Shown here piece by piece: positions 53,940 through 64,000 of a stretch of 64,000 nt of DNA; the stretch's first letter is position 1; every line of letters starts with the position of its first letter. Location: NCBI GenBank assembly GCA_963920575.1, contig OY986966.1, forward strand, positions 20,283,656-20,347,655, in the 5' to 3' direction. Made by a program: the position numbers and the translations under genes. Origin of the DNA: Narthecium ossifragum. Taxonomy: Eukaryota; Streptophyta; Magnoliopsida; Dioscoreales; Nartheciaceae. The notes under the pieces were generated by a model. It was not told the origin of the DNA. It saw nothing but the letters and a program-made list of their open reading frames with translations, and searched no databases.

Positions 53940-54540
53940 TATGTTTTAGAAATACTCGAGCAGGATCGATCGCCCTAGACCGGCTGGATCGATCTGTCGC
54001 CACGTGGACACATCTGGTGCGATCGAATGATCTAGTGAATAAGTAGGCACGATCGATCTAACTCGCTTAAAAGGATCGATCCTACTTACTCAACTAGACT
54101 CATCGGGAAGGACGGATAGAAGGATCGATTGGAAGTGAACTCGTCCAAAACACCACATTCTGTCACCAATAAGTAGCCTCCTAGGATCGATCGATCACGA
54201 TAGAAAGGATCGATCCTATTGAAGGAGAGATAGAAGGATCGATCAGAAGGTGTAGTCCAAAATACACTACGTTCTGCCAAAATTAAATAAACAAGTAGGA
54301 TCGATCCCTCTCCTTTGAGACGATCGATCCAACCACCTTATGGAGTAAAGTTTAGACGGAGGGATAGAACGATCGATCGTGTGGTGGAGTGAAGAAAACA
54401 CTATGTTCTGGAAAAATTAAATACCCACCTCGGATCGATCCCTGGTGTAGGTGGGATCGATCCGACTAACACCCAATGAAAATTATGCGTGATACGAAGA
54501 AGGATCGATCCTACCCTGGTTGGAGGATCGATCTTTCTCA
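53940..54540. repeat. GATCGATC cluster 2 with TTCTG spacers
   Basis: GATCGATC motifs recur about every 20-70 bp from 53963 to 54534. Three or four higher-order units share AAAACACCACATTCTGTCAC, AAAATACACTACGTTCTGCC or AAAACACTATGTTCTGG, each followed by AATAA/AATTAAATA and then a GATCGATCC pair. The nested LTR at 44322-46122 uses the same order with AAAAAGCATACGTTCTGTCA near 45515 and AAAAAACACATATTCTGTCA near 45702. Confidence 0.8.
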
Positions 54541-54847
54541 ACTGAACGTAAAAAAAATGCATAACAACCTGGGAATTAAGCCTCTAATAACAATGTAAAA
54601 ATACGGCCCTCCCTAGGCCAAAGGAAGTCAAGAATGGCCATCCCAAGCTAACGATTAACATGACCATCCACCGATAGAGATGACAGCATTATAGACAATC
54701 AAAATCAAATATGTAACTAAGTAAAAATGAAACAAACATGCAAAGAAAACTTGAAAGAAAGAAAGAAATTAGAAACACACCAAAAATATGTTGCCTCCTA
54801 TCAAGCGCTTGGTTTAACGTCTCTAGCTCGACCCAATGAAAATACAG

Positions 54848-57133
54848 TTACTCATGATTTGGTTCATCCAACAGTTGTGTAGCTTCTAAGGTAAGAGGAT
54901 TTTCTATGTAAAGTTTCAACCTTTGGCCATTCACCTTGAAAGGAGAATCAGAGTTAGGATGACGGATTTCTACAGCCCCATGGGGAAATACTTGACTAAT
55001 TTCAAACGGCCCAGTCCATCTAGGCTTAAGTTTTCCTGGGAACAGCCGTAGTCTAGCATTAAATAACCAAACCTTATCACCCACATTGAAAGTTCTCTGG
55101 GTAATGAACTTGTCATGGTAAGCTTTAGTGCGAGCCTTATAAATAAGAGCATTATCATAGGCTTCATTACGTATTTCCTCCAACTCATTAAGTTGAAACA
55201 AACGAGTACTTCGGCCTGTAGGTAACCAATTAATCTGTTTAACAGTTAACCACACTTTGTCCATGAGATTTACTGGTAAGCGGCAATGCTTACCATAGAC
55301 CAATCGATAGGGTGACATCCCTATGGGGGTTTTGAAATCTATTCTATATGCCCATAAAGCCTCATTCAGGCGCATGGACCAGTCCTTCCTATCCGAACAC
55401 ACTACTTTCTCAAGGATGCGTTTGATTTCCCTATTAGACACCTCCACTTGCCCACTGGTTTGAGGATGATAGGGGGTGGCAACCTTATGGGAGATGTTAT
55501 ATTTATCTAGAGTGTGACGGAAATACCTATTCATGAAATGCGATCCCCCATCACTTATTATAGCTCTAGGATGACCAAATAGAGAGAAAATATTAGAATG
55601 AAGGAATTTGACTACGACTCGGTGATCATTGGTCTTAGTGGCTATGGCTTCAATCCATTTTGAAACATAATCAACAGCTAATAAGATGTAAATGTAGCCA
55701 TTCGAGGGAGAAAACGGGCCCATGAAATAAATACCCCAAACATCAAATACTTCACATTCAATGATTGGATTCTGAGGCATTTCATTTCGATGAGAAATAC
55801 TACCCAACTGTTGACAACGAATGCAAGCTTTGGAGAAGCTGTGAGCATCACAAAAGATCGAGGGCCAATAAAACCCAGACTGAAAGATTTTGGCTGCGGT
55901 TCTACGGCCTGAAAAATGTCCTCCACATGCATGAGAATTGCAAGATGTCAAAATGGAGATAATTTCAGATTCGGGCACACAACATATCATAATTTGATCC
56001 GGACAGTGCTTAAAACGAATAGGATCATTCCACACATAAGATTTGACTTTTGAAAAGAATTTATCTCGATCTTGTTTATTCCAGTGAGCAGGAGTGAATC
56101 CGGAAACAAGATAATTTACGATATGTGCAAACCACGGTCTCGGTGCTTGATCAACTGTTAATAGATATTCATAAGGGAATGTATCATCAATCGGGGATGA
56201 ATCATTAATGACATCTAAAGGAAGACGAGAAAGGTGATCTGCAACCACGTTTAAAGCTCCCTTTTTATCCCGTAATTCCAGATCGAACTCTTGAAGAAGC
56301 AAAATCCAACGAATTAATCGAGATTTGAGCTTTTTCTTAGTGACAGGATATCTAAGGGCTGAATGATCGGTAAAGATAATGACTTTTGATTCAAGAAGAT
56401 GAGACCGAAACTTTTCTAAGGAAAAGATCACATCAAGCAATTCTTTCTCAGTAGTCATGTAGTTTACTTGGGCTTCATTTAACGTTTTGCTAGCATAGGA
56501 AATGACACGAGGAAGTTTATCAATAGTTTGTCCTAAAACGGCACCCACAGCGTGATCAGATGCATCACACATGATTTCAAAAGGATGGTTGTAGTCTGGA
56601 GAATGGACAATAGGCGCTGAAGAGAGTGAATCACGAAGGATATTAAAAACATTAAGACACGACTTGTCGAACACAAATGAATTTTTTTTCCCCAGTAACG
56701 CACATAATGGTCGGGAGATCTTACTAAAATCTTTAATAAATCGCCGGTAGAATCCAGCATGGCCAAGGAATGACCGAATTTGACACACTGAAGAGGGGGG
56801 AGGAAGTTTGGAAATAAGTTCTAACTTAGCTTTATCTACCTCAATTCCCCTACTTGAAATCACGTGGCCAAGAACGATACCTTCTGTAACCATAAAATGG
56901 CTCTTTTCCCAACTCAACACAAGATTAGTTTTCTCGCACCTAGCCAGAACTTTGGATAGGTTTTCAAGGCATGATTCAAAGGATTGGCCAAAAACAGAAA
57001 AGTCATCCATAAATATTTCTAAGAACTGTTCAAGATGTCCCCAAAGATAGCGAGCATGCAACGTTGGAATGTAGCTGGAGCATTGCAAAGGCCAAAGGAC
57101 ATGCGACGATATGCAAACGTTCCATAAGGACAT
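54848..57133 (-). pseudogene. Athila-type Ty3/gypsy pol: RT end, RNase H, integrase
   Basis: A 761-codon open frame. RT motif FMDDFSVFG is at 41-49. RNase H has D190 in [11 protein letters not shown]230 in TTEKELLD and D256 in FTDHSALRY, ending with ADHLSRL near 304. The integrase zinc finger has H401, H406, C437 and C440. In the integrase core, D528 (ISDGGSHF) and E564 ([11 protein letters not shown]) are present, but the first catalytic position is Tyr469 in WGIYFMGPF, where Asp is expected. A GPFEI chromodomain-less C-terminus follows. The start is not real: between 57240 and 57040 the RT core continues in another frame after a TAG stop, with a one-base deletion near 57030. The product would be inactive. 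Confidence 0.92.
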
Positions 57134-57240
57134 GTAAAGGTTGTCTTCTCCTGGTCATTAGGATCTATGGCCACCTGATTATACCCAGAATAACCATCAA
57201 GGAAACAATAATAGGATTGGCCCGATAATCTTTCTAAAAT

Positions 57241-59379
57241 CTAGTCAATGAAGGGCAATGGAAAATGATCTTTATGAGTGAAAGCGTTAAGACGCCTATA
57301 ATCGATGCAAACTCTCCACTCTGTGGTCTGTCTAGTTGGGATGTCCTCCCCTTTATCATTTTTAACCACTGTGATTCCAGATTTTTTAGGAACGACTTGA
57401 GTCGGACTAATCCATTTAGAGTCTGAAATAGGATATATTATCCCTGAATCTAAAAGTTTAATTACTTCTTTCATTACAACATCTTTCATCAGAGGGTTGA
57501 GTCGGCGTTGCATCTCCCTTACACATTTGGTTTCATCCTCTAAGAGTATGCGATGCATGCAAATCGAGGGATCAATGCCTTTAAGATCACCAATGGACCA
57601 TCCTATAGCTCTTTTATGTAGTTTAAGAACCTCAAGTAGCTGATACTCTTGGTCAATGGTTAATGCAGAAGAGACAATTACTGGAAGAGTCCCCTCAGGT
57701 CCAAGGAAGGCATATTTCAAATTGGAAGGCAACGTTTTTAGCTCCAGAGATGGCGGTGCAACTAAGGAAGGTATAGCTGGAATGGAGGAGGTAGGAGGTA
57801 ATGGCTCAATGAGAGGCTCTTTCCATGAAATGCCGCAAATATCAGTAACTAAATCAAGATCGTCAAAACCATTTAAAACCTCTTCATTTTCAGCCTTGAA
57901 AACCGATGAAAACTCATTTAAATCATTCTTCACGTCATTCACAACCAGAAAAACTACATCCGTACTCAGAAAATCATCATGTAAATATGACATGTATTGT
58001 TCAAAAACATCATCCTCAATCACGATAGACATATCACAACTATTCTCAAAACTCCCACACGGAGTATTAACATTCAACAATAATGCAGGTAATGTATCAT
58101 CAACACAACTATTCACTTCATCCTCATGGACCAATGCATTAATCATAAAACAATCATCATCATACGCATTATTCTTTGAGGCATGAAATATATTTAAACG
58201 CAGTTCCATATTACCAAATATGACTGTCATGAAACCATCTCTACAATTAATCGAAGCATTGGCCGTAGCTAAGAAGGGTCGGCCAAGAATTATAGGGACA
58301 GATTTCTTAGTTTGAACTCCAGGTTCCATGTCTAGCACTACAAAATCAACCGGAAATACACATTGATCAACCTTAACTAAAACGTCTTCAAGGAATCCTC
58401 TAGGGGTTTTAATTGATCGATCGGGTAATTGTAGAGTCATGGTCGTTGGTTTCAATTCTCCTATGCCAAACTTAGAATATAAGGAGTAGGGCATGAGGTT
58501 AACACTTGCACCCAAATCTAGTAGTACTGCATCAATCGTGTGATTTCCTATAATACATGAGATTGTGGGGGTTCCAGGATCTTTCAGCTTAGGAGGAAGA
58601 TCACAGCGAAGGATTGAGCTAACTTGCTCAGTCAAGAAAATCTTCTTAGAAACATGCGATCTAGATTGCCTTTTATAAGTGCAAAGATCTTTAAGAAATT
58701 TAGCATAGGATGGAATTTGTTTGATTGCATCAAGCAGAGGAAGGTTAATATGAACTTTCTTAAACACATCCAACATTTCATCTAATTTTGAATTTCTATA
58801 TGGAGTGGAGGTAGGATCTACTAAAGCCTCAGGAAAAGGAACCTTAGGAACATAAGTCATGGGATTTGGTTCTTTCTCATGAGGTGATGTCATGTTCGGT
58901 GATGTATGTAAATTGTCAATAGAATCATGAAGACTTGGAGTTGGAATGTCAGATGATGAGTTAGATTCTTTTGATGCATGTGAATCTTGATCTAATGATT
59001 TATGAGATTGGGATGCATGCAAATCTTGGTCACATGTAGTTTCATCTGGTTGCTCTATATTGACAAAAGTTTTACCACTTCGAAGAGTAGTTACAACTTG
59101 GATTTGTTCATGAGATGAGTCTATAGAATGTTGGCCTTTAGGGTTTGGAACAGGTTGGCTTGGCAATTGCCCATCCTCTCTTCTAGACAAAGCATTAGCT
59201 AGTTGACCCATTTGAACTTCCATCTTAGCTAAAGCTTGAGAATGAGAATGAAGTAGTTGGTTATTAGCTTCAAAAGAGTCCAAGACCTTCACAAGTCGAT
59301 CATCAATACTTGGACTTTGACTCGATTGTTGTGGAGGAAGAGACGATTGATTTTGAGGTCCTTGACTCTGGGGAGGCAC
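57241..59379 (-). pseudogene. Athila-type gag end, protease and RT start
   Basis: A 712-codon frame. The N-terminal 100 residues are Gln/Ser/Pro-rich with a coiled-coil-like LHSHSQALAKMEVQMGQLAN stretch and TTLRSGKTF. Residues 195-235 (DVFKKVHINLPLLDAIKQIP and SYAKFLKDL) match the conserved Athila/Tat region before protease. Protease has LLDLGASVNLMPY at 286-298. The RT begins with LLDSGIIYPISDSKWISPTQ and WRVCIDYRRLNAFTHKDHFP. The frame ends at a TAG (57239-57241) directly after PFID, where the RT should continue with ILERL. The ATG at 59379 is internal; upstream gag is in other frames. Confidence 0.9.
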
Positions 59380-60686
59380 ATATGATTTATGCCCCCAAGA
59401 TTGAGATGATTGATTTTGGAAAGGCCGATATGGGGGTCGAAACGGTGGCGTTTGGCGTTGAGAATTTGGAGGATACGACGGTTGAAACTTTGAAGGATAA
59501 CTTGGAGTTTGAGCATCTATGGATGGCCTTGGATTAAAGGAAGTTGGTTGTTGGTTAGGTGTTCTCTAAGAAAAATTTGGATGGTCTCTCAAATCAGGAT
59601 TGTAGGTATTGGAATAAGGATCATAAGCTGGTTTAGATTGACTATAAACTGCATTTATATGTTCTTATACTAACTCTGGATAATGACATGCTAAGTGGCA
59701 GTCAGTAACATCATGACCAGGAGCAAAGCACAAGAAACAGAGTTCTGGCGAAGATGGAAGCATAGGAGGAATAGAAGAATCAACCTGATTTGTCGTTTGG
59801 GTAAGAACTTGATCAAGTTTCCTACTTAATGCATCTACTTGTTGAGCAAGATGGGTTGACTTATTTAATTTGAGGATTCTTCTAGGATTAGATTGGGTTG
59901 AAGATCTGCAATTATTCCTAGAAGAAGTGGCGTGATGTTGAGAGTTTTCAGCAAGTCTCTCAAAAAGCCTCCAAGAATCGTCAAGAGGGTTGGTAATGAA
60001 AACTCCCCCACATGCAGCGTCTATAGTCAACTGATGTTTTTCCTTAAGACCCTTATAAAAATGTTCTACTATGGCCCATTGAGGAAATTGATGATGGGGA
60101 CATTTTCTAAGGAGCTCTCTATACCGATCCCAAGCCTCATGGAATGTTTCATCGTCGGCTTGTCTAAATGAAGAAATTTCATGATGAAGGTCACTTGTCT
60201 TGGTAATCGAGAAGAATTTTTCAAGAAATTGAGCTTGTAATTGAGATCAGGTAGTGATAGATCAGGGTTCCAAGAAAGTAAGCCAATGTTTAGCTTTACC
60301 TTTAAGAGTAGAAGGAAACAGTTTGAGTTGCCAAGCATCTTCGGTAAAATTATTGACCCTTACTGTAGAACTAATCAAAATGAATTCCTCGATATGATTG
60401 TATGGATCTTCATGAGATAGTCCATGAAAGGTTGGTAAGGATTGTAGAATTGTGGATTAATCTCATAGTGGGCCGCCCCAATCACCGGGGGTTGAATGCA
60501 AAAATTGGAAGTGAAAGAAGTCGGAACATAAAATTGAGTAGGATTGACATCAGGTTCAAGATGGTCATCCGGGTTATCTATGACTGAATGAGTAGAAGAA
60601 GATACTGACAGTTTATGTGATGTAGAACAAGGAGCAAATAATTGTCTTAATGTAAGAGCAAGATCTGGGTCCTTATCATCACTCAT
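59380..60686 (-). pseudogene. Athila-type gag, broken
   Basis: The probable start is MSDDKDPDLALTLRQLF at 60686, about 250 bp after the PBS. Downstream, in changing frames: HLDKPTMKHSMRLGIGIESS, then TIDAACGGVFITNPLDDSWR with LFERLAENSQHHATSSRNN (the conserved end of the gag domain), QVDALSRKLDQVLTQ (coiled coil) and CFLCFAPGHDVTDCH (zinc-knuckle-like CxxC...GH....C). Several stops and frame changes occur, near 60375, 60060 and 59660. Final zinc ligand spacing is not fully canonical. Confidence 0.85.
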
Positions 60687-60932
60687 TCACACACCATAAA
60701 GATCATCAAAGGTTTAGAAAGACAAACATTGCAATCCCGATGACGTGTTTGATGGCGATCACTTCTTCACTGCTTGGAAGGATGCAACGTCGTTATTCAC
60801 TTACTGATCACCAAAAAGATATGAAAATATTAGTATTGAAACTATTTTTTGATTTTTTATATAGTAAATGACAGATAACAACTAATTAAGCAAGAAATTA
60901 TACTAAGTAAACAACTCAAAACACCATATAAT

Positions 60933-60949
60933 CCCCGGCAACGGCGCCA
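60933..60949 (-). promoter_or_regulatory. Primer binding site, tRNA-Asp type
   Basis: On the minus strand TGGCGCCGTTGCCGGGG, the complement of the 3' end of plant tRNA-Asp and the site used by Athila elements. It lies six bases inside the LTR end (TATCA at 60956), which sets the element's orientation. Confidence 0.92.
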
Positions 60950-60955
60950 AAATTT

Positions 60956-61791
60956 TGATACGACTTGGAAATTGTCCTGGCTTAACAAGTCTAACCAAAA
61001 TTATTATAATTTCCGGTGCTCTACTTTACTACTATGGAACTAGTAGATAGCGGAGAGTTCGAGTTGAATCCACAGGGATTAAGGTGGTTGAGAATCAAAG
61101 CTTAGTAAATTCCCTACCAATGAGTCGAGAGAAGATTACGGGTTGATAATAAACTAGATTTGTACTAAAGGGTTTATAAATGCGAGAGAAGAGATCACAT
61201 AATTCTTAATCAATAACAAAGGTTCTATTAGGTCTTCCTAAGATCAGGGCATGTTGATCATGATGAATGGCTTTCCTAATAGTTGATAAGCGAATGGCTA
61301 GTTCTTCTTATCACTCAATAAGTTCTGATTAGGATTCCTTGTTGGCAAGAAGAATTATCTAAATCTCGGTAACCGAATGTTCAGTTACGTTCACTGCTAA
61401 TGAACCCTCTTATTAGGATGAATTCATCGCCAGTAGAAGTACGGGTATGGATTTAGGTGTAACATCAAGATGGGTTTAGCATCTTGATAGCCGAATCTAC
61501 AAAGATAGGATGTATGAAGGATTAGAGATAGAACGTAGTGGAACTAGCACTACTATAGTGGTTCTAGCACTATACAATCCCTAATCACGAAGAAGATTCC
61601 ATCCAAGATACCATGGGACTAGCATGGTACTCCTATTTGAATGAATCCAATCCAAGATCTAGCATGCACAAGCTCTGGAATTAAGTGTAAACAAGAACAA
61701 TCCACACATCCATCAAGAAATTGACACCAAGGTGTAAAAGAAATAGAAATCAATCCATATAAGCCAATCAATAATGTATACAAGCCCTAGA
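60956..61791 (-). mobile_element. 5' LTR of the Athila-type element, cut by an insertion
   Basis: The plus strand starts TGATACGACTTGGAAATTG next to the PBS and continues with TTGAATCCACAGGGATTAAG. It parallels the solo LTR at 20695-22183 as far as GTATACAAGCCCTA. There the TGTGAGG LTR begins at 61792, so the remaining 650 bp or so would lie beyond the window, on the other side of that insertion. Repeated CTAGCACT/CATGGGACTAGCATGG motifs lie at 61530-61640. Confidence 0.8.
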
Positions 61792-64000
61792 TGTGAGGAC
61801 CTGTCCCTCTACTCCTGGGTCGACCAGCTGGGTCGGACCCGTGGCTCGTTTGATTGTTTCGCGTCGAGCGCGCGATTCGGTGGATCGCATTGTTTCTTTG
61901 ACCATAAGGGCAATTTGGTAAATTACGCCTTGTTGGTTTGTTTCACACTCGCGTGTACACACACTGACCTTGTTTGGTGTTAGTGTTTGATTAGAATGGT
62001 TAGGTGGACCCGGGATCGGAAGATCTAAGCTCGGGCACGCAGAAGCCTGTTTTTGGGCGGCTGGCAGCCCGTGAGCGACCGATCGCTCCTTGGAGCGATC
62101 GATCGCTATCGAGTCGGTGGGTTTTTTTGAGAGGACGGCCACCGTCGGCCGTCGCTCTCCCCTGTCAGAGGGAGAGAAGACTTTCTCTCCTCTCCTCCCC
62201 CTTTTCCCCTCCTTCCCCGGCTTTCCCCTTCCTTTTTCTTCCTCTTCTTCTCCTTCTCCTTCTCCTTCTTCTTCCTTCTTCCTTCTTCTTCCGCGGTTCT
62301 GTTTTTCCTCTGTTCTTTCCGGCAGCCACCTTCTTCTTCTTCGCCGTTCTTCCTCCTCCGGCCACCGTTTTGGGCTTTCCAAAGCTCGTTGGATTCGTGG
62401 CGACGTGAGGAAGATCCCTGGTGTGGTTTGAAGCCTTGTTGGTGACTGGTTTGCGGAGAATCAGCCGAGGTTTTGCGTTTCCAGTAGGTGTTCTACCTAC
62501 GTGAGTTAGTTTAATGGGTTTCTCTTAATCTAGCCGTTTGATCTTGCTGTTCTTTGTGTTTTTGGATTCCTCTTGCTTAGTATAATTTCTGGTATAAGTT
62601 TCATAAGCTTTTGTTGAGATTTTTCTAGGATTTATGCATGTTTAATCTCGGATTTTCTGGTTTTTGCTGTTCTTGAAGAACAGCCGGCTTGCAGCGCGTT
62701 TTTCGACCAGTACGTGCATGTTCTTGGGTTGTGACGAACATAAGAGTTGTAGATCTTTGAATCTACTCTCAAACCCATTTGATTTCATAATTTTTTGATT
62801 TTCCTATGATGTTTTATGATTTTCATACGGGTAAGCTGCGTTGCAGCAAGCAATGGTAAGTTAGTTTTGATTAGTGGTTTTGATTAGTGTTTTCCTGTTA
62901 ATCCAACCGTTGGCTGTTTCTGAATTTTGGATATGTTGATCCCGGCATGTTGATTTACTGGAGTCTAAGTTGGATCTCGAATCCAACATTGTTTGAATGT
63001 CGGATCAACGGGGTCAAGTAGCTCTAGGTAGAGAATTTTTTGGTGTTTTAAATAATATTATATGTTCGAAACATATAATATTATATTTTACTGTTCATCA
63101 GCGGTTTTCGGGGTTGCTTCTCATTGCAGGAGTCCGCGGTTGACGGTCGTGGTACCGTCGTAATGCCTGGATCCGCTGCGGATCGGCTGGCAGCGGTTGG
63201 TAGTACCGCTGCAGCGATCCAATCGGACTTATATGATGTTTTGTTATACTGTTGCATGCTTGTCTCTTATCTGTGTATGTTCATAGCATGCATTCTCTGT
63301 TGTGCATTAGTTTCATGATTAGGGCGTGGGTGATCTGTGGATCGCCGTCTCGAGGCTGGAAGCTCGGATTTAGCCCTAGGACCGGGATTGGGTAGTTTGG
63401 ACCCGGTTTGAATTGGGGTGTCCAGTCAAACTCGATCATAGGCTTAGATGACTGGTACACCTGTTGCTTGGTGATTATAGAGGTCGTGTCGGCCTTGAGT
63501 CGGATGTTGAGGTGTAGCCGGTGTTCCACTGTATTGACCCTTGAGTAGAGAGGTTGACAACTTAGTGGTGCAGTTTGTCGCCTGCAGTGCCGTTCCTTGC
63601 TTGTGGGCTAGCAGTGTTTGTTTCTGCTTACTGAGTGTTGTTCTTGGGCCTCAGGGACACGCGGTGGGGTTATGGGACCCCTGTATACACCCAGGTCTTA
63701 CTTGAGGGCGATACTGTTGTGTTTCCCTCTTCCTTCTGTGTGTCGTAGTGTAGAACCCTACTGAGCTTAGTGCTCACTCCTACCCCGGCTATGTTTGCAG
63801 GTACAGGCGTTCGCTCCTCTTTGGTGGCCCCTACCGGGTAGTTGGTCGGCGGTGCGGCGGCGCCAGGCGGAGTCTGAGAGGTGGTGATCTTTTACTGCTT
63901 TTTAACCTTGGTTAGTTAGTCTCCTATGAGAGTATAAATGTTGTATTTTAATCTTCCCCTCTCCGAGGATATGTATATTAAATTCACTTGGTTTGTAAAT
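61792..64000 (+). mobile_element. TGTGAGG-family LTR (copy F), cut by window edge
   Basis: Starts TGTGAGGACCTGTCCCTC at 61792 and runs to the window end. It stops at the point equivalent to about 47791 in copy D, so roughly 160-200 bp of LTR are missing. It carries a short GATCGATC cluster (62080-62115), a CT-rich tract at 62160-62350 and the AT hairpin at 63052-63084. Whether it is solo or part of a full element cannot be seen. It inserted into the Athila 5' LTR. Confidence 0.85.
63052..63084. repeat. AT-rich LTR hairpin, same stem as at 2593
   Basis: Arms 63052-63066 and 63070-63084 (ATAATATTATATGTT and complement) pair perfectly over 15 bp around a CGA loop. ACTGTTCATCAGCGG follows within a few bases, as in copy D (ACTGTTCATCATCGT). 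Confidence 0.75.

Larger units (their letters stand above)
52091..54847 (-). mobile_element. 3' region of the Athila-type element, downstream of pol
   Basis: Lies after the pol stop on the minus strand, where Athila-group elements carry a long extra region before the 3' LTR. It contains the pol-end block TTGCCTCCTATCAAGCGCTT (54791), two GATCGATC clusters (52250-52450 and 53940-54535) and an acidic accessory ORF at 52729-53310. No 3' LTR matching 60956-61791 is found; the region ends against copy E near 52090. The remaining short frames are shadows of repeat DNA. Confidence 0.6.

Noticed and set aside
57656..58186. 176-codon plus-strand frame
   Set aside because: It is antisense to the Athila gag-protease frame and is a shadow of it.

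Overview
This window looks like nuclear DNA of a flowering plant with a large, repeat-rich genome. It holds Athila-type Ty3/gypsy and Ty1/copia coding remnants, Cassandra TRIM elements with a 5S rRNA-like core, MITEs, a CACTA terminus, a plant-mobile-domain pseudogene and spliced fragments of a plant adenosine kinase. I cannot name the species. I see no intact host gene, no rRNA or tRNA gene and no CRISPR array. Nearly every long open frame is a damaged transposon gene or a frame inside an LTR.

Layout. 0-0.45 kb: two Cassandra-like LTRs head to head. 0.65-6.75 kb: a plant-mobile-domain pseudogene on the minus strand, split by two head-to-head copies of a long LTR. I call this LTR the TGTGAGG family (about 2.2-2.8 kb, TGTGAGG...GACA); six copies occur in the window, mostly solo. 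6.75-18.95 kb: non-coding DNA rich in MITEs and other TIR elements. 18.96-25.3 kb: an LTR element with short LTRs, an iMet-type PBS and no readable protein, carrying a nested solo LTR of the Athila type. 26.15-27.23 kb: a Harbinger-like MITE with an internal 50-bp tandem array. 28.17-36.04 kb: a decayed Ty1/copia element on the minus strand, broken by a solo TGTGAGG LTR (target duplication CTTTT) and by an unrelated copia LTR. 37.07-38.07 kb: a Cassandra element with three LTRs and two internal domains inside one 5-bp target duplication. 38.07-42.7 kb: exon-like remnants on both strands, a 70-bp minisatellite and adenosine kinase exons. 43.62-47.95 kb: a solo TGTGAGG LTR (target duplication GGAAA) with another solo LTR nested in it. 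47.96-48.6 kb: two short gene-like pieces. 48.66-61.79 kb: Athila-type Ty3/gypsy material on the minus strand, with gag, protease, RT, RNase H, integrase, an acidic accessory ORF and a tRNA-Asp-type PBS. 61.79-64.0 kb: a TGTGAGG LTR inserted into the 5' LTR of that element and cut by the window edge.

The target duplications allow a relative insertion history. The Athila element and the copia element are older than the TGTGAGG LTRs that interrupt them. The LTR at 44.3-46.1 kb is younger than the TGTGAGG LTR that holds it.

The least explained signal is a set of palindromic GATCGATC clusters. They sit in the TGTGAGG LTRs, in the Athila-type LTRs and in the 3' part of the Athila element, although these sequences otherwise look unrelated. 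Two of the clusters, in LTR and internal DNA, also share a TTCTGTCAC-like spacer. The second is the 193-residue acidic ORF at 52.7-53.3 kb, which lies between two such clusters.
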